This document shows, piece after piece, positions 8,020 through 15,515 of a stretch of 30,774 bases of DNA (position 1 is its first letter; each line of letters starts with the position of its first letter). The notes under the pieces were generated by a model, which was given only the letters and a program-made list of their open reading frames with translations, was not told the DNA's origin and did not search any database. The position numbers were made by a program, and so were the translations under genes. The stretch is from Paludibacter sp. (GTDB taxonomy: Bacteria > Bacteroidota > Bacteroidia > Bacteroidales > Paludibacteraceae): NCBI GenBank assembly GCA_030655595.1, contig JAUSNQ010000023.1, positions 1-30,774 on the forward strand, given 5' to 3'.

Positions 8020-9651
8020 ATGACACTAAAAGACCAACAACAATTAGGTAAAACCCTTTGGAATATCGCAGATGACCTTAGAGGCGCTATGAATGCGGAT
8101 GATTTCCGTGATTATATGCTTTCTTTTCTTTTTCTTCGGTATTTATCATATAACTACGAAGAGGCAGCGAAAAAGGAATTAGGTAGGGACTATCCTGCAT
8201 TGGATGAGAATGACAGCCAAACTCCATTGGCGCAGTGGTACATGGTTAATGAGCCGGATGTGCCCATATACGAAACGCAGATGCGCAAAAAAGTGCATTA
8301 TGTTATTAAACCTGAGCATCTTTGGAGCAATATCAGCGAAATGGCCCGTACCCAAAATGGTGAATTGTTGGTTACGTTGGAGGCAGGCTTTAGATACATC
8401 GAAAATGAATCGTTTGAAAGTGCCTTTCAAGGCTTGTTTTCTGAAATCAATCTGAATTCGGAAAAACTCGGAAAAACCAATACCGACAGAAATAAAAAGC
8501 TTTGCACCATCATTCAGAAAATTGCGGAGGGAATTGCTGATTTTTCTACTGATGCAGATACGCTTGGTGATGCTTATGAGTATTTGATCGGTCAGTTTGC
8601 CGCAGGTTCGGGTAAAAAGGCTGGTGAGTTTTATACCCCACAACAAATCTCTACCATACTTTCGGAAATTGTTACCCTCGATAGCCAAGACCCAACAATG
8701 GGTAAGAAAAGCAAATTGGACAAAGTTCTCGATTTTGCTTGTGGCTCGGGTTCATTGTTGCTGAATGTAAGAAAGCGTATAAAAGATGCTGGTGGTAACG
8801 TAGGAAAAATATACGGTCAGGAAAAAAATATCACCACCTACAACCTGGCCCGTATGAACATGCTGCTGCACGGCATGAAAGACACGGAGTTTGAAATTTT
8901 CCACGGCGATACTTTGCTCAATCAGTGGGATGAACTCAACGAAATGAATCCCTCCAAAAAGTTAGAATTTGATGCCATTGTCGCCAATCCGCCGTTTAGT
9001 TTACGCTGGGAACCCAACGACACCTTAGCCGACGATTTTCGTTTCAAAAGCTATGGTTTAGCACCCAAATCGGCCGCTGACTTTGCCTTTTTATTGCACG
9101 GATTTCACTTCTTAGGCAAAGAAGGAACAATGGCCATCATATTACCTCATGGCGTTCTGTTCCGTGGAGGTGCGGAAGAAAGAATCCGCACAAAACTTTT
9201 GAAAGATAATCACATTGACACAGTCATTGGTTTGCCTTCAAATCTATTCTATTCAACCGGAATTCCTGTTTGTATCCTGGTCTTGAAAAAATGCAAAAAG
9301 CAAGATGATGTCTTGTTTATCAATGCCAGCGAGCATTATGAAAAAGGCAAAAGACAAAACACACTCAGAGAAGGCGAAAACGGAGAACCGAACGACATTC
9401 GAAAAATTGTAGAAACATACCAGTACCGACCAGACAATATTGAAAGATATGCGCGCCGGGTTTCAATGGAAGAAATCGAAAAGAATGGCTATAACCTGAA
9501 CATTTCGAGGTATGTAAGTACTTCGCTGGACGAAATACAAATCGACCTGAAAACCGTAAACAATAAATTGACTGCGATAAACGAAAGCATTCAAACAAAT
9601 ACTGACAAACACAATGAATTCTTGAAAGAATTGGGATTACCTCCAATTTAA
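8020..9651 (+). CDS. hsdM: type I restriction-modification DNA methylase (M) subunit
   Basis: HsdM transfers a methyl group from S-adenosylmethionine to N6 of adenine at the site chosen by HsdS. The 543-residue length fits the family. An HsdM N-terminal helical domain covers about 5-150. The catalytic domain has AGEFYTP (201-207), the SAM-binding motif I DFACGSGS (238-245) and the N6-adenine catalytic motif NPPF (323-326). The C-terminal helical tail (about 515-543) probably contacts HsdS. It is the last gene of the locus and is separated from hsdS by the AlbA_2 gene and a gap with a direct repeat, so it could be transcribed separately. No clear terminator is visible after the stop codon. Confidence 0.96.
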   Translation: MTLKDQQQLGKTLWNIADDLRGAMNADDFRDYMLSFLFLRYLSYNYEEAAKKELGRDYPALDENDSQTPLAQWYMVNEPDVPIYETQMRKKVHYVIKPEHLWSNISEMARTQNGELLVTLEAGFRYIENESFESAFQGLFSEINLNSEKLGKTNTDRNKKLCTIIQKIAEGIADFSTDADTLGDAYEYLIGQFAAGSGKKAGEFYTPQQISTILSEIVTLDSQDPTMGKKSKLDKVLDFACGSGSLLLNVRKRIKDAGGNVGKIYGQEKNITTYNLARMNMLLHGMKDTEFEIFHGDTLLNQWDELNEMNPSKKLEFDAIVANPPFSLRWEPNDTLADDFRFKSYGLAPKSAADFAFLLHGFHFLGKEGTMAIILPHGVLFRGGAEERIRTKLLKDNHIDTVIGLPSNLFYSTGIPVCILVLKKCKKQDDVLFINASEHYEKGKRQNTLREGENGEPNDIRKIVETYQYRPDNIERYARRVSMEEIEKNGYNLNISRYVSTSLDEIQIDLKTVNNKLTAINESIQTNTDKHNEFLKELGLPPI

Positions 9652-9698
9652 ATCAAGAAGAGCCAACTAATTGATTATCCGATTTAGAAATAATTCTC

Positions 9699-9706
9699 TA
9701 ACTTTG
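9699..9706 (+). promoter_or_regulatory. -7 element immediately upstream of sensor kinase
   Basis: TAACTTTG followed by C matches TAnnTTTG exactly and ends only 5 bp before the ATG at 9712. Transcription from it would start at or next to the start codon, giving a leaderless or nearly leaderless mRNA. No convincing -33 box was found. Confidence 0.5.
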
Positions 9707-9711
9707 CCCCC

Positions 9712-11892
9712 ATGAGCATAGAGCGCAAAATACGTTTCAAAGCTGCCGGATTATATCTCGTGACGGGGATTGCTGTGGCCATGGTGTGCATATATCTTTT
9801 CGGATTGAGAAGCGATATCATCAGTCAAAAAGCAGATATTGAACGACATCACCTCACTTCGTCACTCACCAATGAATTAATTTATGCGGTGGGCGAAGCA
9901 CAATTGTCGGCAAGCCTGTATTTGTCGACAAACAACACGCAGCACATAGCGCAACTACGCCGGGAAATCGTGTCGGTCGATTCGCTCATTGATATCCTTG
10001 CGGCAACTGAGCTGGCAGAAATGAATAAATTAAAAGCTATCAGCGAATTACTTTCACGTCAGGCTTCCAATATTTACGAACTGAATCGCAAATTCGGTGG
10101 CGAAAATCCGATCGACGATATCAGCAGGCGCATACAAAATTACGAGGTGCCAAAGAAAGAGAATATTAAAATCATCACCATCAAAGAAGATACAATCTTC
10201 AGAAAATCGGAACGGAAAAATCTGGCGCAAAGAATCTGGCAGGTTTTCAGTCCGGTGGTTGACAGTACGGTTATCGTTACCAATCAACGCATTGACACAC
10301 TGAAACTGGCGAGTACCGATTCGCTGCTTATCCTTTCCGAAGTCGATGAGATTGCCCGTTTGGCGAGCTTAAGTTATGATATAAATCTCAGGGCTATCGA
10401 AAAACAGGTGGCTGAATTGGTGAATGCCGACAGGCAGATTGCTTCTCAGATTTCTGCGTTATTGATTGAACTGCACCGCAAAACACTGAGTTCGATGCTT
10501 GGGGCGATAGAGAAAAGCGAAGCGGCCATTAACCGACATTACACCTTCTCCATCATCGGGGGGATTGTTGCGCTGGGACTGATTTTGCTGTTTATTCTGC
10601 TCATTATCTATGATGTAAACAAAGGAAAAGAAGCCCGCGAGAAAATCCGTCAGGTGATGGAAAGTCGGCATCAATTGTTACTGTCGGTTTCGCATGATAT
10701 CAAAAGTCCGCTGGGTTCAATCTTAGGTTACCTGGAATTACGCGAAAAGCAGGGGGAAGATATGCACGCGATGCAGCAGTCGGCTCGCCACATCATGGCC
10801 ATGCTCGAGAATTTGCTGGAGTTTTCGAGTCTCGAACAAGGTAAGCTGCAGGTTACCAGGTCAGATTTCGATCTTGATTATGTTGGTGATGAAATTCTCG
10901 AAATGTTCATGCCGATTGCCGGGCCGAAAGGATTGATTCTGAAATTCACTTCAGACAAAGTGCGTATCAATACAGATGCCATGAAAATCAAGCAAATCGT
11001 TATCAACTTAATTTCCAATGCTATCAAATACACGCAACAGGGCGAAGTTTGTCTGCAAATGCAGGTACATGGCGAAAAACTAATCATCAACGTACAAGAT
11101 ACCGGCGCAGGAATTCCGAAAGATCAGTTGGAAGAAATCTACAAACCTTTTACACGGGTTGAGAGCAACAATTCGCTGGCGAGTGGCAGTGGTTATGGCA
11201 TGTATGTGGTAAAGGGTCTGACAGATTTGCTGGGCGGCACAATCAATATTGAATCTGAAGTCGATCAAGGTACTGTTATACATATAGAAATACCTGTTGG
11301 AGAAGCTGCTGTTATACAAAAGGGAGCCAAAAAAATAGCGGTATTTGATGATGATGTTGTTTTGAAAAAATTAGTTTGTGAGATGCTTTTAGAATTGGGG
11401 CATCGGGTTGTTGAACAAGATTACGAGGTGATATTGACTGACATGGAAATGGGGGAAATATCGGGAGTTGATATTCTTGCATCTGCAGGCGATGTGCCGG
11501 TCATTTTGATGACAGGCAGGGGTGATTTTGATGCTGAAAAAGCCCGTCAACTTGGTTTTGCAGGCTATCTGTCAAAACCATTTACCATGAAAGATTTACG
11601 AGAAGTATTTGGCGAAGGAGATTATTTTATCTCCGATTTTTTCATGGATGAAGTTGATGATGAGATTATGGAACTCTTCCGCAGTTCAACCCAAGAGAAT
11701 TTTACTTCACTGCAATCGGCACTTGCTGCTGCTGATTTCGCAAAAGCACAGGCTGTTTGTCATAAAATGCTACCCATGTTCGCCCAACTCGGTTATCCCA
11801 TTGAAGCACTGAGTCGCATGGATGAACATCGAAGTGATGAGTATGAAGGGTGGCAGACCGACGTAGAAAAAATTCTATCAATTAAAGTTTAA
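9712..11892 (+). CDS. hybrid sensor histidine kinase (kinase-receiver-Hpt)
   Basis: This is a 726-residue inner-membrane sensor kinase. Transmembrane segments lie at about 12-31 and 279-301 and frame a helical periplasmic sensor region. The dimerisation domain has H-box SVSHDIKSP with His328. The ATP-binding domain has N-box NLISNAIKY (Asn436), DTGAGIP (463-469) and GSGYGMYVVKG. A receiver follows: FDDD at 545-548, phosphoacceptor Asp577, Lys622. The spacing from the acidic pocket to Asp577 is about 30 residues, against about 44 in typical receivers, so the receiver is short. The last 90 residues resemble an Hpt domain with His684, but the usual HxxKG is HKMLP here. The gene overlaps the convergent response regulator by 11 bp; the two are presumably partners. 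The signal sensed is unknown. Confidence 0.93.
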   Translation: MSIERKIRFKAAGLYLVTGIAVAMVCIYLFGLRSDIISQKADIERHHLTSSLTNELIYAVGEAQLSASLYLSTNNTQHIAQLRREIVSVDSLIDILAATELAEMNKLKAISELLSRQASNIYELNRKFGGENPIDDISRRIQNYEVPKKENIKIITIKEDTIFRKSERKNLAQRIWQVFSPVVDSTVIVTNQRIDTLKLASTDSLLILSEVDEIARLASLSYDINLRAIEKQVAELVNADRQIASQISALLIELHRKTLSSMLGAIEKSEAAINRHYTFSIIGGIVALGLILLFILLIIYDVNKGKEAREKIRQVMESRHQLLLSVSHDIKSPLGSILGYLELREKQGEDMHAMQQSARHIMAMLENLLEFSSLEQGKLQVTRSDFDLDYVGDEILEMFMPIAGPKGLILKFTSDKVRINTDAMKIKQIVINLISNAIKYTQQGEVCLQMQVHGEKLIINVQDTGAGIPKDQLEEIYKPFTRVESNNSLASGSGYGMYVVKGLTDLLGGTINIESEVDQGTVIHIEIPVGEAAVIQKGAKKIAVFDDDVVLKKLVCEMLLELGHRVVEQDYEVILTDMEMGEISGVDILASAGDVPVILMTGRGDFDAEKARQLGFAGYLSKPFTMKDLREVFGEGDYFISDFFMDEVDDEIMELFRSSTQENFTSLQSALAAADFAKAQAVCHKMLPMFAQLGYPIEALSRMDEHRSDEYEGWQTDVEKILSIKV

Positions 11893-13198
11893 TCCCGTAT
11901 TGGTGCATCTTGTTGTAGAGCGTTTTCCGATCAATTTTGAGAAGCTGTGCAGCCAATGTTTTGTTTCCACGTGCTTTCTGCAAGGCTGTTTCAATTTGTT
12001 TGCGCTCGTTATCGGGATGTAAAGCCAGGTCGCTGCCTGCCGGCGACGAATTCAAGACTGGAATATCAAGGGGCGTAATCACATCTCCCGATGCAAACAG
12101 CACCACACGCCTCACCATGTTGCGCAATTCCCGCAAGTTACCACTCCAGTGATATCGCTCCAGTAAGGCGATTGTTTCGGGTGTAAATCCTTTGATGTCT
12201 TTCTCGAGTTCTTTGTTTGCCTGGCGTAAAAACTCGGCTGCAAAAATAGCAATGTCGCCTTGCCTTTCTCTGAGTGGCGGGACAAATAGCGCAAATTCAT
12301 TCAAACGGTGGTATAAGTCTTCACGGAAACGACCTTCGGCAATGGCAGTCTCCAGATTTTCGTTGGTTGCAGCAAGCATGCGCACATCAACCGTTATATC
12401 TTTTGCAGATCCAACAGGACGAATTTTCTGTTCTTGCAAAGCGCGCAGCAACTGTGCCTGAACTTCATACGAAAGATTACCCACTTCGTCGAGCAATATG
12501 GTGCCGTGATTGGCTTGTGAAAATATCCCTGTTTTGTTTTCAACCGCCGAAGTAAAAGATCCCTTGAGGTGTCCGAACAACTCACTGGGGGCCAGTTCGC
12601 GCGACAAGCTACCGCAGTCGACCGCAATAAAATTTTGATTACGCCTCGGACTATTGTCATGAATCATCCGTGCAGCATATTCCTTACCTGTTCCACTTTC
12701 ACCCAGTATCAACACCGACATGCGTGTAGGTGCCACCCGCATGATGTGATCGTACATCTGCCTGGCAACAACACTGTTTCCCATCACCATATCTTGCATG
12801 GCGACTTCTTTCCTGGCGGGTTTCGCAGGGGTGGATTTAATTGCTAATGCCTGATCAATTTTTTCTTTCAGGATGGATGGAACAATCGGTTTTTCTAGGT
12901 AATCTTCGGCGCCGAATTTGATGGCTGCAACGGCACTTTGAATTTCTGCGTAGCTGGTCATCACCATGACAGGGATTGTCATTTTCTGCTCTTTGATCCA
13001 TTGCAGCAACATGATACCGTCGCCATCAGGCAAACGCAAATCAGTCAGCACCAGGTTGTAACTATTTTTATTAAGCTCTGATTGCGCTAAGGCAACCTTG
13101 GAACACAACGAAGCTTCGAAGCCGTTACGAAGAAACCACTTTTGCAACATGGTGCCAAAAGCGGTATCGTCTTCTACTATGAGTATCTTCTGTTTCAT
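11882..13198 (-). CDS. sigma-54-dependent response regulator, NtrC family
   Basis: This 438-residue protein has the full NtrC layout. The receiver (1-120) has D10/D11, phosphoacceptor D53 and K103. The AAA+ sigma-54 activation domain (about 138-370) has Walker A GESGTGKE (166-173), Walker B ILLDE (234-238) and a GNLREL motif (353-358). A Fis-type helix-turn-helix occupies about 398-438. When phosphorylated it should drive open-complex formation by sigma-54 RNA polymerase. The sigma-54 contact loop, normally GAFTGA, reads GSFTSA (213-218), with the central FT kept. It is convergent with the sensor kinase, and the last 11 bases of the two genes overlap. It has its own promoter close to the ATG. 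Confidence 0.95.
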   Translation of the reverse strand: MKQKILIVEDDTAFGTMLQKWFLRNGFEASLCSKVALAQSELNKNSYNLVLTDLRLPDGDGIMLLQWIKEQKMTIPVMVMTSYAEIQSAVAAIKFGAEDYLEKPIVPSILKEKIDQALAIKSTPAKPARKEVAMQDMVMGNSVVARQMYDHIMRVAPTRMSVLILGESGTGKEYAARMIHDNSPRRNQNFIAVDCGSLSRELAPSELFGHLKGSFTSAVENKTGIFSQANHGTILLDEVGNLSYEVQAQLLRALQEQKIRPVGSAKDITVDVRMLAATNENLETAIAEGRFREDLYHRLNEFALFVPPLRERQGDIAIFAAEFLRQANKELEKDIKGFTPETIALLERYHWSGNLRELRNMVRRVVLFASGDVITPLDIPVLNSSPAGSDLALHPDNERKQIETALQKARGNKTLAAQLLKIDRKTLYNKMHQYGIKL

Positions 13199-13206
13199 AT
13201 CGAAAG

Positions 13207-13239
13207 CAAAGTTAATTATTTTAACCTAAATCAATCAAA
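13207..13239 (-). promoter_or_regulatory. Bacteroidota promoter for response regulator
   Basis: On the minus strand a TTTG -33 box (13236-13239) is followed after 21 bp by TAACTTTG (13207-13214) and then C, matching the TTTG / TAnnTTTG consensus. The -7 element ends 8 bp before the ATG, so the transcript should be leaderless or have a leader of only a few bases. The -7 octamer is identical to that of the sensor kinase. Confidence 0.6.
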
Positions 13240-13332
13240 GAAACAGAAAATAAAATTAATTAACAAAACAGATATTTCATAGTTTAGGTTTAGGATCTCC
13301 TGATCTAATCTACTTGTCAGAAATTTGCAAAA

Positions 13333-14211
13333 TTAAATTTGAACAACCAGGTATTTTGAAACACTCCAGAATTTAACCGGATTAACAATTTCGAGGGTGA
13401 TTATTTTATTTTCGTCAGGCACTAAATTGTAACTGTCCTGTGGATGCGATGATAAAACCTTTGCTTTTTTACTTCCGGTTGTGACAGAAGAAATGATTCT
13501 TAAATCAGCTTGTTTAAATGCACTCGTATCAAAATCTTTGTCTAAAACTGTTTTGGGACGAAAGAGTCCGTTTGAGGAAACTACCTGAGCATCTTTGAGT
13601 TCCGAAGCAGTAGCAACGGTATACCAAACAGTATTGAGGTTTTTATCTTGGTTCTTGATGGTTTCCTCTTGTTTTCCTGCAACTTGATACAACTCAGCAA
13701 CATTGGTATTCAAATTTTCAACCGTAGTTGTAAGTTCTTCAATTTTTATATTTTTCTTTGCAAGTTCGTTCTGAAGTGAAGCTACCAAATTTGTTTGCTC
13801 TTCGAGTTCGGTTTGCATGCGTTTGATGGTCTGATTCAGCGTACTGTTTGTCTTGCCGCTATTGGCAGATTGACGTTGAAGTTGTTCGATACGAACTTTG
13901 TTTTGCGCCAAAATTTCTTTTACCTGATTAAGTTGAATGCCGATTTGTTGTTTTTTAGTCGTGTTATTGCCTTCAACGCTTTTGAGATCCAACGTCATTT
14001 TACCTTCTATTTCGCGAATAGCTGCGAATCCGGCTTCAACTTCGTTTAAAATTTCGATTGTTTCATTGTAACCGGCTTCAATGGTTTGAGCCTGCATTTG
14101 CAATGAATCACGCTCAGCAACGATCGTTTTGTATTTGTCCGACTTTTCGACACACGATGCTGTTGATAAAAGCAATACAGTAATTACTGCAAAAAATTTG
14201 AATGTTTTCAT
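13333..14211 (-). CDS. coiled-coil lipoprotein
   Basis: This 292-residue protein begins with a lipoprotein signal peptide: a hydrophobic run and STASC with Cys20 as the lipidated residue. It is therefore probably anchored in the outer or inner membrane and faces the periplasm or the surface. Residues of about 25-190 are a long charged coiled coil (heptads rich in L, I, E, K, Q and N). The C-terminal about 95 residues form a compact domain that begins VWYTVATASELKD and ends FWSVSKYLVVQI. This coiled coil plus C-terminal domain resembles Bacteroidota lipoproteins sometimes annotated as Cbp1-family collagen-binding adhesins; that name is from memory and uncertain. An AGAAG-rich stretch precedes the ATG. 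It lies upstream of, and in the same direction as, the response regulator, but that gene has its own promoter. Confidence 0.8.
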   Translation of the reverse strand: MKTFKFFAVITVLLLSTASCVEKSDKYKTIVAERDSLQMQAQTIEAGYNETIEILNEVEAGFAAIREIEGKMTLDLKSVEGNNTTKKQQIGIQLNQVKEILAQNKVRIEQLQRQSANSGKTNSTLNQTIKRMQTELEEQTNLVASLQNELAKKNIKIEELTTTVENLNTNVAELYQVAGKQEETIKNQDKNLNTVWYTVATASELKDAQVVSSNGLFRPKTVLDKDFDTSAFKQADLRIISSVTTGSKKAKVLSSHPQDSYNLVPDENKIITLEIVNPVKFWSVSKYLVVQI

Positions 14212-14399
14212 TTCTTCTAAGTTTTTAATTATTAGTTGAATATGAAACAGTCAATAGCCATACCATCAACCTAACGTTATGATTAACTGGCAGATATCAA
14301 TTTAATGTGTTGTGGAAAGTTGTGGAAGAATGTAGAAACATACATCACTTATGCACCCGAATATGATCTTAACGATGATGTGCTAGTTCATGTGATGTT

Positions 14400-15440
14400 C
14401 TACTTATCCAAATCAGCAGGATATACAATACCCATCTGTCGGCGGACTTCATCGATGATTTCAAGTGTAATCAGGGAATTTTCATGACTGTTAATGGCTG
14501 ATTCAGAATTCCCTTCCAACACCAAATCGATAAATTCTTTAATTTCATAATAGTACTCATCTTTATCTGCTTCAACAGATAAATCCTCGGGTTCCGACAG
14601 CATGCCTTTCCCCATCGATGCCGTGCCACCGCTTATAAATGTGATTTTTTTTATCAGGTTGATACGATCCAGCATCAAATTACCGGATTCTCCCTGGATT
14701 TCAGTTTGCAGGACAGAGTCGGATACCTTTGAATACAATACCGTAGCATTCATGCCGTTCTCATATTCAAAACTAACTGTACCAAACACATCGGCACCCG
14801 TTTCAAGTTTTACACCCTGTGCCTTGATTTGTTTAGGTCTTCCAAAAAGAACCACCATCGGATAAATGGTATATACACCAATATCCATCACAGCGCCATT
14901 GGATAGCGAAGGATCAAAAGCGTTGACCGGTATTCCGGCCTTGTATTTTTCATATCGTGATGAATACTGACAATAAGAGGAAAAATAATGGCGCAACTTC
15001 CCTACCCTGTGCAGGTTTTCCATCACAACCGAAAAATTTGGAGTTAATGTCGGTTTCATCGCTTCCATCAAAGTCACCCGATACTTTTCAGAAGCAGCAA
15101 TCATCGCTTTTGCTTCGCGGGCGTTCGATGCCAAAGGTTTCTCGCACAACACATGTTTCCCGTGCTCCATACAAAGCAAACTTTGCGAAGCATGCAGGAA
15201 ATTGGGAGAGGCAATGTACACCGCATCAATCAACTGACTTTGCGCCATGGCTTCGAGCGAAGTGAAGGTATGTGGAATCTGATGTTTCGCTGCAAAGGCA
15301 TCGGCTGTTTCCTGGCTGCGGGAATACACCGCAACCAATTCGAAACGCTCGTCCTGACTGGCTCCTGCGATAACCCAGTCGGATATGAAGTTGGTGCCGA
15401 CGACGCCGAAACGGATTTTGGGTGAATTATATTTTGTCAT
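14400..15440 (-). CDS. Gfo/Idh/MocA family NAD(P)-dependent oxidoreductase
   Basis: This 346-residue cytoplasmic enzyme is of the Gfo/Idh/MocA family, which uses NAD(P) to oxidise or reduce sugars and related polyols. The N-terminal Rossmann fold has GVVGTNFIS (12-20), and the family signature CEKPL is at 99-103 with Lys101. The C-terminal alpha/beta domain begins near residue 125. The length is normal. No substrate can be inferred. The gene stands alone, with its own -7 element and a terminator from the upstream gene directly before it; neighbouring genes do not suggest a sugar pathway. Confidence 0.92.
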   Translation of the reverse strand: MTKYNSPKIRFGVVGTNFISDWVIAGASQDERFELVAVYSRSQETADAFAAKHQIPHTFTSLEAMAQSQLIDAVYIASPNFLHASQSLLCMEHGKHVLCEKPLASNAREAKAMIAASEKYRVTLMEAMKPTLTPNFSVVMENLHRVGKLRHYFSSYCQYSSRYEKYKAGIPVNAFDPSLSNGAVMDIGVYTIYPMVVLFGRPKQIKAQGVKLETGADVFGTVSFEYENGMNATVLYSKVSDSVLQTEIQGESGNLMLDRINLIKKITFISGGTASMGKGMLSEPEDLSVEADKDEYYYEIKEFIDLVLEGNSESAINSHENSLITLEIIDEVRRQMGIVYPADLDK

Positions 15441-15466
15441 GTAATGAGTGATTAAATTTATAATGA

Positions 15467-15474
15467 CAAAAATA
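15467..15474 (-). promoter_or_regulatory. -7 element for the Gfo/Idh/MocA gene
   Basis: On the minus strand TATTTTTG matches TAnnTTTG and ends 26 bp before the ATG at 15440. It lies right after the terminator of the preceding gene, so any -33 box would fall inside the terminator hairpin. None is obvious there. Confidence 0.45.
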
Positions 15475-15476
15475 AG

Positions 15477-15512
15477 AAAAAAGGCTGATTCGGTTGTGTT
15501 CGAATCAGCCTT
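15477..15512 (-). terminator. rho-independent terminator of TonB-dependent receptor gene
   Basis: A perfect 12-bp stem (15481-15492 with 15501-15512, including GGCTGATTCG) closes an 8-nt loop. On the minus strand it is followed by a run of six T. It begins 4 bp after the stop codon of the minus-strand receptor gene. Confidence 0.9.
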
Positions 15513-15515
15513 TTA

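Noticed and set aside
13286..13306. Terminator for the lipoprotein gene (TTAGGATC/GATCTAA hairpin)
   Set aside because: The stem is short with a bulge and no T-run follows on the minus strand.
14212..14320. Sigma-54 promoter for the lipoprotein gene, controlled by the nearby regulator
   Set aside because: The closest GG/GC-like pair on the minus strand has the wrong spacing; no clear -24/-12 site was found.
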